From Janthinobacterium psychrotolerans (GTDB taxonomy: Bacteria > Pseudomonadota > Gammaproteobacteria > Burkholderiales > Burkholderiaceae_D): a stretch of 64,000 nt of DNA. The notes under the pieces are model-generated. The model had not been told where the DNA came from. It was given only the letters and a program-made list of their open reading frames with translations, and made no database searches. The stretch's first letter is position 1. Each line of letters opens with the position of its first letter. A program made the translations under genes and the position numbers. Positions 1 to 9,569 of this stretch are shown piece after piece. Location of the stretch: the NCBI RefSeq assembly GCF_001677885.1, contig NZ_LOCQ01000056.1:62001-126000 (forward strand), written 5' to 3'.

Positions 1-2
1 AA

Positions 3-2411
3 CTGGGCTTTACCCGGCCGGTGGCCCAGCGCGAACTGGAACTGCTGCGCCTGATCGCGGCCAACGTCGGCACCTCGCTGGAAGCGGCGCTGTACCGCCA
101 GCGCCTGCAGAACGTGCTGGAAGAAACCCAGCAGTTGAATGAAGAGCTGGAAGTGCAGCAGGAAGAACTGCGCACGGCCAACGAAGAGCTCGGCGAGCAG
201 TCGCGCGTGCTCGAACAGTCGCAATCGCACCTGGAAGAACAGAAAGCGGCGCTGGAACAGTCGAACGAACAGCTGGCCGTGCAGGCACTGGCGCTGGACC
301 AGAAGAACGTGGCCATCGGCCAGGCCCATGATCAACTGGAAGCGCGCGCCGAAGAACTGCAGCGCGCCAGCCGCTACAAGTCTGAATTTTTGGCCAATAT
401 GTCGCACGAGCTGCGCACACCGCTCAATAGCTCGCTGATCCTGTCCAAGCTGCTGGCCGACAACAGCGGCGGCAACCTGACGCCGGAGCAGGTGACGTTT
501 GCGCAAACGATTTATTCGGCCGGCAATGACCTGCTGACCCTGATTAACGACATCCTCGATATTTCCAAGGTCGAGGCTGGCAAGCTGGACCTGACGCCGG
601 AAGCCATCCCCTTCAACGAGCTGCTGAGCAGCATGCGCATGCTGTTCGGCGCGCAGGCGCAGCAGAAGAAACTCGATTTTTCCGTCTCGGTGGCGCCCGA
701 TTCGCCGCCCTCGTTTGTCAGCGACCGCCAGCGCCTGGAACAGATCCTGCGCAACCTGCTGTCGAACGCCATCAAATTTACCGACACGGGCGCCGTCTCG
801 GTGCAGGTCGCGGCGGACGCTGGCGGCCATGTGCGTTTCCAGGTTCAGGACAGCGGCATCGGCATCGCCGACGAGCAGCAGCAAAAAGTGTTCGACGCCT
901 TCCACCAGGCCGATGGCACCACCAGCCGGCGCTATGGCGGCACAGGCCTGGGCCTGTCGATTTCGCGCGACCTGGCAAGCCTGCTGGGCGGCACCATCGA
1001 ATTGTCGAGTACGCCAGGCCATGGCAGCACCTTTACCCTGGTCTTGCCTTTGGCCTGGCAGGAGCGCGCCGCGCCGGAAGATCAAGCCCCGGCGCCGGCC
1101 AGGGCCGCGCCGCCCGCGCATGTGCGCACCAGTTCGGCCGCCATCGCACCGCTGCCGGCGCCAAAACCGGTGCCGGTGGCCACCTTCAAGGACGACCGCG
1201 AAAGCGTGCCGGCTACCCGCCGCGGCCAGCGTTCGGTGCTGGTGATCGAGGACGAACCGGCGTTTGCCGGCATCCTGTTCGACCTGGCGCATGAAATGCA
1301 TTACCAGTGCCTGGTCGCGCATGGCGCCGAGGAAGGCTTGCGCCTGGCGGCCGAGTTCCTGCCAGACGCCATCCTGCTCGATATCGGCCTGCCCGACCGT
1401 CCGGGCCTGCTGGTGCTGCAAAAGCTCAAGGAAAACCCGCTGACCCGCCATATTCCCGTGCATATCGTGTCGGGCAACGACCAGGTGCAGGCGGCCATGC
1501 AGCTCGGCGCCATCGGCTACGCCACCAAGCCGCGCACGCGCGAACAGCTGAAAGACGTGTTCCTCAAGCTCGAATCGAAGTTTACGCAAAAAATGAAGCG
1601 CATCCTGCTGGTTGAAGATGACGAACGCCAGCGCGAAAGCGTGGTGCACCTGATCAGCGACGACGATGTGGAAATCACGGCCGTCGCGCTGGGCGAGGAA
1701 GCGCTGGCGCTGCTGAAGACGCAGATCTTCGACTGCATGATCATCGACCTGAAGCTGCCCGATATCCAGGGCAACGAGTTGCTCGAACGCATGGAGCACG
1801 AAGAGCTGTGCTCGTTCCCGCCGGTGATCGTCTATACCGGCCGCAACCTGAGCCGCGAAGAAGAAGCCGACCTGATGAAGTATTCGCGCTCCATCATCAT
1901 CAAGGGCGCGCGCTCGCCGGAGCGCCTGCTCGACGAGGTGACCTTGTTCCTGCACAAGGTCGAGTCCGAATTGTCGACCGAACGCCAGGGCATGCTGCAG
2001 CAGGTGCGCAGCCGCGAACGCGTGTTCGAAGGCCGCAAGATCCTGCTGGTCGACGACGATGTGCGCAATATCTTTGCGCTGACCAATGCGCTGGAGCAAA
2101 AAGGCGTGGTGGTGGAAATCGGCCGCAACGGTTTTGAAGCGATCAGCAAGCTCAATAGTGTGGACGATATCGACCTGGTGCTGATGGATGTGATGATGCC
2201 GGGCATGGACGGCCTGGAAGCGACGCGCCAGATCCGCGCCGACGGCCGCTACAACAAGCTGCCGATCATTGCGATTACCGCCAAGGCCATGAAGAATGAC
2301 CAGGAAGAATGCCTGCAGGCCGGCGCATCGGACTACCTGGCCAAGCCGATCGACCTCGACCGTTTGTACTCGCTGCTGCGCGTGTGGATGCCGAAGATGG
2401 AACGCATCTGA
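3..2411 (+). CDS. Hybrid sensor histidine kinase with three receiver domains (5' partial)
   Basis: The frame is open from the window edge, so the true start lies upstream. The first residues look like the end of a GAF domain. A long Gln/Glu-rich coiled coil follows (about residues 35-125), then a HisKA domain with the phospho-acceptor in SHELRTPLN (H135) and a HATPase domain with NLLSNAIKF, DSGIGIAD and GGTGLGLS. Three receiver domains complete it, with acceptor-type cores LLDIGLPD, IIDLKLPD and LMDVMMPGMDG. The middle receiver ends in a less usual IIIKGAR strand. This is a cytoplasmic autokinase that probably runs an internal phosphorelay. Its stop overlaps the start of the next gene (cheR), implying translational coupling. 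The signal sensed is unknown. Confidence 0.93.
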   Translation: MGFTRPVAQRELELLRLIAANVGTSLEAALYRQRLQNVLEETQQLNEELEVQQEELRTANEELGEQSRVLEQSQSHLEEQKAALEQSNEQLAVQALALDQKNVAIGQAHDQLEARAEELQRASRYKSEFLANMSHELRTPLNSSLILSKLLADNSGGNLTPEQVTFAQTIYSAGNDLLTLINDILDISKVEAGKLDLTPEAIPFNELLSSMRMLFGAQAQQKKLDFSVSVAPDSPPSFVSDRQRLEQILRNLLSNAIKFTDTGAVSVQVAADAGGHVRFQVQDSGIGIADEQQQKVFDAFHQADGTTSRRYGGTGLGLSISRDLASLLGGTIELSSTPGHGSTFTLVLPLAWQERAAPEDQAPAPARAAPPAHVRTSSAAIAPLPAPKPVPVATFKDDRESVPATRRGQRSVLVIEDEPAFAGILFDLAHEMHYQCLVAHGAEEGLRLAAEFLPDAILLDIGLPDRPGLLVLQKLKENPLTRHIPVHIVSGNDQVQAAMQLGAIGYATKPRTREQLKDVFLKLESKFTQKMKRILLVEDDERQRESVVHLISDDDVEITAVALGEEALALLKTQIFDCMIIDLKLPDIQGNELLERMEHEELCSFPPVIVYTGRNLSREEEADLMKYSRSIIIKGARSPERLLDEVTLFLHKVESELSTERQGMLQQVRSRERVFEGRKILLVDDDVRNIFALTNALEQKGVVVEIGRNGFEAISKLNSVDDIDLVLMDVMMPGMDGLEATRQIRADGRYNKLPIIAITAKAMKNDQEECLQAGASDYLAKPIDLDRLYSLLRVWMPKMERI

Positions 2412-3313
2412 TGCTGGTCGACTACACGGAGGCGCAGCTGCAGTCGCTGATGGAGGCCATCTATCAGCGCTACAGCTATGATTTCCGTGACTATTCCGCG
2501 CCGTCCCAGCGGCGCCGCCTGAACCATGCGCTCGGCCGCCTGCATTGCGGCAGTATCGACGAACTGCAGCGCAAGGTGCTCAAGGACCCGGGCGCCTTCG
2601 GCCAGCTGCTGCAGACGCTGACGGTGCCGGTCACCGAGATGTTCCGCGACCCGGCATTTTTCCTGGCCCTGCGCGAACAGGTGGTGCCGGTGCTGAAAAC
2701 CTATCCGTCACCGAAGATCTGGGTGGCCGGCTGCTGCACCGGCGAAGAAGCGCTGTCGCTGGCCATTATCCTGCACGAGGAAGGCTTGCTCGAGCGCAGC
2801 CTGATCTACGCCACCGATATCAATCCGGTGGTGCTTGACAAGGCCCGCCTGGGCGTCTATCCCTTGACGCACATGGCCGGCTACGGCGCCAACTACACGG
2901 CGGCCGGCGGCCTGGGCAGCCTGGACGAGTATTACACGGTCGAGCACGCCACGGCGCGTTTCGACAGCCGCCTGCTCGACCGCATCAATTTTGCCGACCA
3001 CAGCCTGGCCACCGACAGCGTGTTTGCGGAAACGCAGCTGATCTGCTGCCGCAATGTACTGATCTATTTTAATAAGGCCCTGCAGGACCGCGCGCTGGGG
3101 CTGTTCCATGAATCGCTGTGCCACCGGGGCTTTCTCGGGCTGGGCAGCAAGGAAAGCACGAATTTCAGCGCCTGCGCCACGCAATTCGAGCAGCAGGCCG
3201 GACCGGAAAAACTGTACCGCAAGCGTCCGTCCTTCGGCGCCCAGCGCCACGAGACGCGGCACAAGCCGCGCCAGGGAGATAGCGCAATACCAGGAAACAG
3301 CCATGATGAATGA
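2411..3313 (+). CDS. CheR-type SAM-dependent methyltransferase
   Basis: 300 aa, starting at the ATG that overlaps the previous stop (TGATG). It has the all-alpha CheR N domain (about residues 1-80) and a SAM-binding domain with VAGCCTGEEALSLAI, IYATDINP and CCRNVLIYF. The family transfers methyl groups from S-adenosylmethionine to glutamates of chemoreceptors. Here there is no receptor, CheA, CheB or CheW next door: the neighbours are kinases. It may modify another sensor or act as an adaptor in the kinase cascade (inference). The final residues after about 270 are Arg/His-rich and low in conservation. The end overlaps the next gene by 11 bases. Confidence 0.92.
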   Translation: MLVDYTEAQLQSLMEAIYQRYSYDFRDYSAPSQRRRLNHALGRLHCGSIDELQRKVLKDPGAFGQLLQTLTVPVTEMFRDPAFFLALREQVVPVLKTYPSPKIWVAGCCTGEEALSLAIILHEEGLLERSLIYATDINPVVLDKARLGVYPLTHMAGYGANYTAAGGLGSLDEYYTVEHATARFDSRLLDRINFADHSLATDSVFAETQLICCRNVLIYFNKALQDRALGLFHESLCHRGFLGLGSKESTNFSACATQFEQQAGPEKLYRKRPSFGAQRHETRHKPRQGDSAIPGNSHDE

Positions 3314-4493
3314 GACCCAGACCCGCACCAAATTACTGATCGTCGACGATCTGCCGGAAAACCTGCGCGCCCTGAACGCGCTGATACGCGAAAGCGACCG
3401 CAGCGTGTACCAGGCCTCGTCCGGCGAAGAAGCACTGGCCTTGCTGCTCGAACACGATTTCGCGCTGGCCATCCTCGACGTGCAGATGCCGGAAATGGAC
3501 GGTTTCGAGCTGGCCCAGCTGATGCGCGGCACCGACAAGACGCGCCATATTCCCATCGTCTTCGTGACGGCGGCCGGCAAGGAAATGAATTTTTCGTTCC
3601 AGGGCTACGAAAGCGGCGCCGTGGACTTTTTGCACAAGCCGCTCGACATCAACGCCGTGCAAAGCAAGGTCAATGTGTTTGTCGCCCTGCACCAGCAGCG
3701 CGCCGAAACGCGGCGCCAGGTGCAGGCGCTGGAACACAGCCGCCAGCAGCAGGAGGCCTTGCTGCAGCAATTGCGCGCCACGCAGGCGGAACTGCAGCGA
3801 TCATTGCGCATGCGCGACGAATTCATGTCGATGGTGGCGCACGAGCTGCGCACGCCCCTCAACACCCTGTTCCTGGAAACCCAGATGCGTACGCTGAACC
3901 TGGAGCGCGGCAACCTGGCCGCGTTTGCGCCGGAAAAATTGCCGAAGATGGTGGCGCGCGACGCACGCCAGATCCGCAGCATGGTGCGCCTGATCGACGA
4001 CATGCTCGACGTGTCGCGCATCAGCAGCGGCAAGCTGTCGATACGGCGCGAAGCGGTCGACCTGGCCGCGCTGGTGCGGCGCGTGGCCGAGGACCTGGCG
4101 CCCTGCCCTGACCAGCTGCGCGTGCAGGTGCAGGACGAGGCGCAGATCGAGGGCTTTTGGGACGGCTTCCGGGTCGAGCAGATCGTTGTCAACCTGATCA
4201 GCAATGCGCTGCGCTACGGCGAAGGCAAGCCGGTCGACATCAGCCTGGCAAAAACCCGCAACAGCGCCGTGATCGAAGTGCGCGACCATGGCATCGGCAT
4301 CGGCGCCAAGGACCAGGAACGCATTTTCGACGCCTTCGAGCGTGTGGTGCACCAGGACCGCACCGGCGGCCTGGGGCTGGGCCTGTTCATCACCAAGCAG
4401 CTGGTCGACGCCCACGGTGGCGCCATCACCCTGCAAAGCCAGCCTGGCCATGGCGCGCTGTTCAGCGTGACCTTGCCACTGGCGGGATCGTGA
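3303..4493 (+). CDS. Response regulator-histidine kinase (receiver at the N-terminus)
   Basis: 396 aa. The start chosen is the first ATG of a double ATG that overlaps the cheR end. The receiver domain comes first (LLIVDD, acceptor D59 in AILDVQMPEMDG, conserved Lys in DFLHKPL). A coiled coil of about residues 125-170 follows, then a HisKA box MVAHELRTPLN (H180) and a HATPase domain with NLISNALRYGEG, DHGIGIG and GGLGLGLF. No membrane segment is visible. A receiver fused ahead of a kinase usually makes kinase output depend on an upstream phosphodonor; the hybrid kinase two genes upstream is the obvious candidate (inference). The following kinase gene begins 2 bases after this stop. Confidence 0.93.
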   Translation: MMNETQTRTKLLIVDDLPENLRALNALIRESDRSVYQASSGEEALALLLEHDFALAILDVQMPEMDGFELAQLMRGTDKTRHIPIVFVTAAGKEMNFSFQGYESGAVDFLHKPLDINAVQSKVNVFVALHQQRAETRRQVQALEHSRQQQEALLQQLRATQAELQRSLRMRDEFMSMVAHELRTPLNTLFLETQMRTLNLERGNLAAFAPEKLPKMVARDARQIRSMVRLIDDMLDVSRISSGKLSIRREAVDLAALVRRVAEDLAPCPDQLRVQVQDEAQIEGFWDGFRVEQIVVNLISNALRYGEGKPVDISLAKTRNSAVIEVRDHGIGIGAKDQERIFDAFERVVHQDRTGGLGLGLFITKQLVDAHGGAITLQSQPGHGALFSVTLPLAGS

Positions 4494-4495
4494 CC

Positions 4496-6973
4496 ATGAC
4501 TACCACCCCTGCCCCGGACTTCCTGCTGCGGCTGGACCGCACCCTGCGCCAGCTCGACGATACCGGTGCCATCCTGTCGGTTTCGGCGCAACTGCTGGGC
4601 CAGCAGCTGAACGCGCAGCAGGTGGCGTGTTTCGATATCGGCCAGCAGCTGCACTACGCCACCTTGCAGCATGCCTGGAGCGACGGCCTGGCGCCGGGCG
4701 CGGCTGGCGAATATTTCCTTGGCGAATACGCGGCCGGCCTGGCGGCCGAACTGGAAGCGGACCATGCGGTGGCCGTCGACGATGTCGGCAGCGATCCGCG
4801 CACGGCATCGCCCGGTGCGCAGGCCACCTTCGGGCGGCTCGGCATTCGCGCTTTTCTGAACCTTCCCATTGTCAAGGAAGGCCAGCTGGTGGCCCTGTTC
4901 GTGGTGCACAGTCGCACGGCACGCGCCTGGCAAGCCGATGAAGTGGCGCTGGCTATGCAAGTGGCCGAGCGGGTCTGGGCCAGCTTGCTGCGCGCCCAGG
5001 CGCAAGCCCAGGTGCGTGCGCTGAACGCCGACATGGAACGCCAGGTGGCCGAGCGCACGCGCGAATTCGGCCTGACCTGGCGGGTCAGTCCCGACTTGCT
5101 GGGCGTGCTGAACCTGCAGGGATGCTTCGAACATATCAATCCGGCATGGCAAATCACACTGGGCTGGACCGAAGACGAGATACGCGCCGCGCCGCATCTG
5201 TCGCTGGTGCATCCGGACGACCATGAGGCCACGCGCGCGGTATGGCAGGCGGCGCTCAAGGGGCAGCCGGCGCTGCGCTTCGAGAACCGCTACCGCCACA
5301 AACTGGGCGGCTGGCGCTGGCTGCAGTGGGTCGCGGTGCCGGAAAATGGCAAGATCTATTGCAGCGCGCGCGATATCAGCGAAGAAAAGGAGGCCGCGCA
5401 AGCCCTGCGCGCGGCCCAGGAGTCGCTCGACCATAGCGTGTCGGCGCTGCTGCAGTCGCAAAAACTCGAAGCGCTGGGCAAGCTGACAGGCGGCGTGGCG
5501 CATGATTTCAACAATGTGCTGCAGATTATCTCGGGCAATCTGCAGCTGCTGCAGATCACGGTGGGCGGCGACCCGCTGGCGGCCAAGCGCATCGCCAGCT
5601 CCAGCGCGGCCGTCGAACGCGGCGCCAAATTGTCGGCCCAGCTGCTGGCCTTTGCCCGCCGCCAGCCGCTGAAGCCGCTGGTGACCGACCTGGCCGCCCT
5701 GCTGCGCTCGACCGAAGACCTGCTGCGCCGCGCGGTCGGCGAGACGGTCGACACGCAAGTGCAGATCGCCAGCGACGCCTGGCAGGCGCTGGTCGACCCG
5801 AACCAGCTGGAGAACGTGATCCTGAACCTGGCCATCAATGCGCGCGACGCCATGGATGGCCATGGCCACCTCACGGTGTCCCTGTTCAATTGCGCGGTCG
5901 ACGGCGGCGACGACCTGGCGGCCGGCCAGTACGTGCAGCTGGCCATCAGCGACACCGGCAGCGGCATCGCCCCCGAACTGATCGACAAGATCTTCGAGCC
6001 ATTCTTTACCACCAAGAAAGAAGGCGAAGGTTCGGGCCTGGGCCTGTCGATGGCTTACGGCTTCCTCAAGCAAAGCGGCGGCCATCTGCGCGTGGAAAGC
6101 GCGCCCGGTACGGGCACCACTTTCCGCATCTACCTGCCGCGCTCGCTCGATGGCGTGACGGAACTGCCTTTGCAACTGAGCGGCCCTGTGCTGGGCGGCA
6201 AGGAAACCATCCTGGTGGTGGAAGATGATCCGCACGTGCAAACCACGGTGGTCGACATGCTGCGCGGCCTGGGCTACAGCGTGCTCAAAGCGTCCGACGG
6301 CCAGGCCGCCTTGAAGATGGTTGCCGGCGGCGCGCCGATCGACCTGCTGTTTACCGACGTGGTCATGCCGGGCCCCGTGGCCAGCACCGAGCTGGCGCGC
6401 CAGGCGCGGCTGCTGCTGCCCGAGCTGGCCGTGCTGTTTACCTCGGGCTACACGCAGGACGCCATCATGCATGGCGGACGGCTCGACGCCGGCGTGGAGC
6501 TGCTCAGCAAGCCGTACCGGCGCGAAGACCTGGCGCGGCGCGTGCGCCATTTGCTGGCCAACCGCCAGCATCTGACGGGCTTGCAGCAGGAACTGGAACA
6601 GCCGGCGCCGGCTGCCGCCTCGCGCGCGGGCGGGCGCAGCATTTTGCTGGTGGAAGACAACGACGACGCGCGCGCCATGACCAGCGAATTGCTCGACATG
6701 CTGGGCCACGAGGTGACGGCGGTCGGCTCGGCCGAAGAAGCCGTGCCGCTGTTGGCCATGCAGGGCCTGGAAATCCTGATGACCGACATCAGCCTGCCGC
6801 GCATGTCGGGCACGGAACTGGCGGCGCTGGCGGCCAGGGATCATCCGGCGCTGCAAGTGGTGTTTTCGACCGGCCACGCGCCGGCCAATTCCGGCGTGCA
6901 GGACCCGGCCGCGCGTTTCCTGCTGAAACCATTTTCGGTCGAGCAGTTGCAGCAGGCCTTGCAGCCGGACTAG
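4496..6973 (+). CDS. GAF-PAS hybrid histidine kinase with two receivers
   Basis: 825 aa from ATG 4496; a GTG at 4490 is an alternative start. Order: GAF-like sensor (about 10-170), short coiled coil ending QVAERTREF, PAS domain (about 200-305, LVHPDDHEAT), HisKA-type box GGVAHDFNNVLQ (H336), HATPase with FFTTKKEGEGSGLGLSMAYG, then two receivers (ILVVEDD...LLFTDVVMPG and ILLVEDN...LMTDISLPRMSG). There are no transmembrane segments, so it senses a cytoplasmic or diffusible cue. It is last in the plus-strand cluster. Its TAG stop shares CTAG with the stop of a convergent paralogue of the same architecture. Confidence 0.93.
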   Translation: MTTTPAPDFLLRLDRTLRQLDDTGAILSVSAQLLGQQLNAQQVACFDIGQQLHYATLQHAWSDGLAPGAAGEYFLGEYAAGLAAELEADHAVAVDDVGSDPRTASPGAQATFGRLGIRAFLNLPIVKEGQLVALFVVHSRTARAWQADEVALAMQVAERVWASLLRAQAQAQVRALNADMERQVAERTREFGLTWRVSPDLLGVLNLQGCFEHINPAWQITLGWTEDEIRAAPHLSLVHPDDHEATRAVWQAALKGQPALRFENRYRHKLGGWRWLQWVAVPENGKIYCSARDISEEKEAAQALRAAQESLDHSVSALLQSQKLEALGKLTGGVAHDFNNVLQIISGNLQLLQITVGGDPLAAKRIASSSAAVERGAKLSAQLLAFARRQPLKPLVTDLAALLRSTEDLLRRAVGETVDTQVQIASDAWQALVDPNQLENVILNLAINARDAMDGHGHLTVSLFNCAVDGGDDLAAGQYVQLAISDTGSGIAPELIDKIFEPFFTTKKEGEGSGLGLSMAYGFLKQSGGHLRVESAPGTGTTFRIYLPRSLDGVTELPLQLSGPVLGGKETILVVEDDPHVQTTVVDMLRGLGYSVLKASDGQAALKMVAGGAPIDLLFTDVVMPGPVASTELARQARLLLPELAVLFTSGYTQDAIMHGGRLDAGVELLSKPYRREDLARRVRHLLANRQHLTGLQQELEQPAPAAASRAGGRSILLVEDNDDARAMTSELLDMLGHEVTAVGSAEEAVPLLAMQGLEILMTDISLPRMSGTELAALAARDHPALQVVFSTGHAPANSGVQDPAARFLLKPFSVEQLQQALQPD

Positions 6974-9423
6974 CCGCGTTCCAGCCTGGCGAGCACGCCC
7001 GCGAGTTCTTCCAGGCCGAACGGTTTTTGCAGGAAACGCGCGCCGCTGCCATGCGCCACGCTGGCCGCCCAGCCGTGGCCCGATGCCAGGATCACGGCCA
7101 GCGGTGGCGAGCCGGCGCGCGCAAGACGCGCCAGTTCCAGGCCCGACATGGCCGGCAGGCTGATATCGGTCAGCAGGATCTCCAGCCCCGGCAAGGCCAG
7201 CAGCGGCACGGCTTCTTCGGCGCTGGCCGCGCCATGCACCGTGTGGCCCAGCATATTGAGCATTTCCATGGTCATCTCGCGCGCATCGGCATTGTCCTCG
7301 ACCAGCAGGATGCGGCGGCCGGACGGATCGGGGGCGCCAGGCAAGCGCCGGTCGGCCAGCAGGTGGCGGATGCGCCGCGCCAGGTCTTCGCGCCGGTACG
7401 GCTTGCTCAGCAGCTCCACGCTGGGCGCCAGCCGGCCATCGCGCATGATGGCGTTATATGTGTAGCCCGAAGTAAACAGCACGGCCAGGCCGGGCAGCAG
7501 CAGCCTTGCCTGGCGCGCCAGTTCCGTGCTGCCGACAGGACCCGGCATCACCACGTCGGTAAATAGCAGGTCGGCGCTGGCACCGGCCTGCAACTGGCGC
7601 AGTGCGCTTTCGCCATCGTCGGCCTGCAGCACCGTGTAACCGAGGCCGCGCAGCATGTCGACCACCGTATTGCGCACGGCCGCGTCGTCCTCCACCACCA
7701 GGATGGTCTCAAAGCCACCGAGCACCGGGCCGGCGCGCCACTGCGGCATGGCGGCCAGCGGTTCGAGCGAGCGCGGCAGGTATATCTTGAAGGTCGTGCC
7801 GGCGCCGGGCGCGCTTTGCACGCGGATATGGCCGCCGCTCTGGCGGATAAAACCGTAGGCCATCGACAGACCCAGCCCCGTGCCCTCGCCTTCCTTCTTG
7901 GTGGTGAAGAAGGGCTCGAAAATCTGCGCGATCACTTGCGCATCCATGCCTTGGCCAGTGTCGGTAATCGTCAGCAGCACGTACTGGCCCGGCAGTGCGT
8001 CGGCGTGGCTGGCCACAGCGGCCTGGTCCAGGGTGATATTACTTAAGGAAAAGGTCAGCCGGCCACCCTGCGCCATCGCGTCGCGCGCATTGATGGCCAT
8101 GTTCAGCAGCACGTTTTCCATCTGGTTCGGGTCGACCAGCACATGCCACAGGCCCACGCTGACAAAAGTTTCCTCGAAGATCAGTTCGCCAACGGCGCGC
8201 CGTATCAGTTCCTGCATGCTGGCCAGCAAATGGCCGAGGTGGGTGGCCAGCGGACGCAAAGGCTGGCGGCGGGCGAATGCCAGCAGCTGCAAGGACAGCC
8301 TGGCGCCCCGTGCGACGGCCGATTCGGCCGAGTCCAGCCGGCTGGCCGCCTGCGGATTGCCGGCCACGGTGAGTTTCAGCAGTTGCAGATTGCCCGAGAT
8401 AATCTGCAGCACATTATTGAAGTCGTGCGCGACGCCGCCCGTCAGCTTGCCGATCGATTCGAGCTTTTGCGCCTGCAGCAAGGCCTGCTCGCTGCGCTGC
8501 AAGGCCAGTTGCGCTTCTTGCTCCTCGGTGACATCGCGCCCGACGATATGGATCAGCTGCTCGGCCGGCACGGCGGTCCAGGCGATGGTGCGGTAATCAT
8601 GCTCGCCGCGCCGGTAGCGGTTTTCCATGCGCAAGGTGGTGGCGCCTGCGGCCAGCCGCGCCAGCTCGCGCCTGGCCGCCGCCAGGTCGTCGGGATGGAC
8701 CAGGCTGAGAAAATCGATGCCCAGTGTATCGCTTTCGGCACGCGCCAGGAGGGTGCTCCAGGCGGGATTGACGGCAATGATCACGCCGCGTAGATCGGTC
8801 ACCAGCATGATATCGGTGGCCAGGCGCCACAGGCGGTCGCGCTCGGCCGTGCGCTGCTGCAGGCGCTGCTCCAGCGCGGCATGGTGGCCAGCCAATCTTT
8901 CCAGCCGCGCCCGCTCGATCACATGGGAAATGCAGCGCGCCGCCAACGTCATGGTGTCGATGTCAAGCTGGGTCGGATGGCGGGCCAGCTGTGAAAACAG
9001 GCCCAGCACGCCCAGGATATGGCCATGCGCGCCAAACACGGGCGCCACCCAGCATGCGCGATAGCCATGCAGCATCGCCTCCTTGCGCCCGGCGCTCCAG
9101 CCCGGTTCACGCGCGATATCGCCGCAATACACGGGCGCGCCCGTAAAGGCGGCGGCGCCGAACGGCGACGGCTGCGGGCCTTCCTCGTCGAGCTGCAAGG
9201 CCAGGCAAAGGTCGGCCGGCAAGCTTGGCGCGGAAAAGCCGCAAAAGCGGTCGGCTTCGTCGATCAGGATGACGCAACCGTGCACGTCCCCCGCGTCGCC
9301 TTGCAGCGCCAGCAACAATTGCGCCAGCGCCTCCTCCAGGCCGGCGCCCGCAGCGACCGCGCCCAGCGCCTGGTGCTCCGCATCGAGCAAGTGAAAAATG
9401 TCGTGTGCCTGCACCGTATCCAT
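6970..9423 (-). CDS. GAF-PAS hybrid histidine kinase with two receivers (convergent paralogue)
   Basis: 817 aa from ATG at 9423; an upstream TTG at 9477 would add 18 residues with no support. The architecture matches the kinase at 4496-6973: GAF (about 10-160), PAS (about 200-300), HisKA box GGVAHDFNNVLQ (H333), HATPase with FFTTKKEGEGTGLGLSMAYG, then two receivers (ILVVEDDAAV...DVVMPGPVGS and ILLVEDNADA...DISLPAMSG). Long stretches around the His box and in the receivers are nearly the same in both proteins, so they are clear paralogues. The sensory GAF and PAS parts differ more, suggesting different inputs to a similar output. It probably has its own promoter in 9424-9569. Confidence 0.93.
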   Translation of the reverse strand: MDTVQAHDIFHLLDAEHQALGAVAAGAGLEEALAQLLLALQGDAGDVHGCVILIDEADRFCGFSAPSLPADLCLALQLDEEGPQPSPFGAAAFTGAPVYCGDIAREPGWSAGRKEAMLHGYRACWVAPVFGAHGHILGVLGLFSQLARHPTQLDIDTMTLAARCISHVIERARLERLAGHHAALEQRLQQRTAERDRLWRLATDIMLVTDLRGVIIAVNPAWSTLLARAESDTLGIDFLSLVHPDDLAAARRELARLAAGATTLRMENRYRRGEHDYRTIAWTAVPAEQLIHIVGRDVTEEQEAQLALQRSEQALLQAQKLESIGKLTGGVAHDFNNVLQIISGNLQLLKLTVAGNPQAASRLDSAESAVARGARLSLQLLAFARRQPLRPLATHLGHLLASMQELIRRAVGELIFEETFVSVGLWHVLVDPNQMENVLLNMAINARDAMAQGGRLTFSLSNITLDQAAVASHADALPGQYVLLTITDTGQGMDAQVIAQIFEPFFTTKKEGEGTGLGLSMAYGFIRQSGGHIRVQSAPGAGTTFKIYLPRSLEPLAAMPQWRAGPVLGGFETILVVEDDAAVRNTVVDMLRGLGYTVLQADDGESALRQLQAGASADLLFTDVVMPGPVGSTELARQARLLLPGLAVLFTSGYTYNAIMRDGRLAPSVELLSKPYRREDLARRIRHLLADRRLPGAPDPSGRRILLVEDNADAREMTMEMLNMLGHTVHGAASAEEAVPLLALPGLEILLTDISLPAMSGLELARLARAGSPPLAVILASGHGWAASVAHGSGARFLQKPFGLEELAGVLARLERG

Positions 9424-9569
9424 GGGGCTGAGAATGAAGCTGGAATATACCACGGCACAACGTTTCTTAGAATGCAAGAAAGAACGCTGTTTTTTAAAAG
9501 TGCGCTCCGCCTGCAGGTTTTTACGGGACGGCCGCCATGCTAGAGTATTGCTTTACTTCCATCTGACGG

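Noticed and set aside
4214-6877. A very long open frame on the minus strand opposite the hybrid kinase
   Set aside because: Antisense shadow caused by GC-rich codons. Its protein is rich in His, Gln and Arg with no domain pattern, while the plus strand has a clear kinase.
9424-9477. TTG-initiated 18-residue extension of the convergent hybrid kinase
   Set aside because: Non-AUG start, odd composition, and it would use up the likely promoter region.
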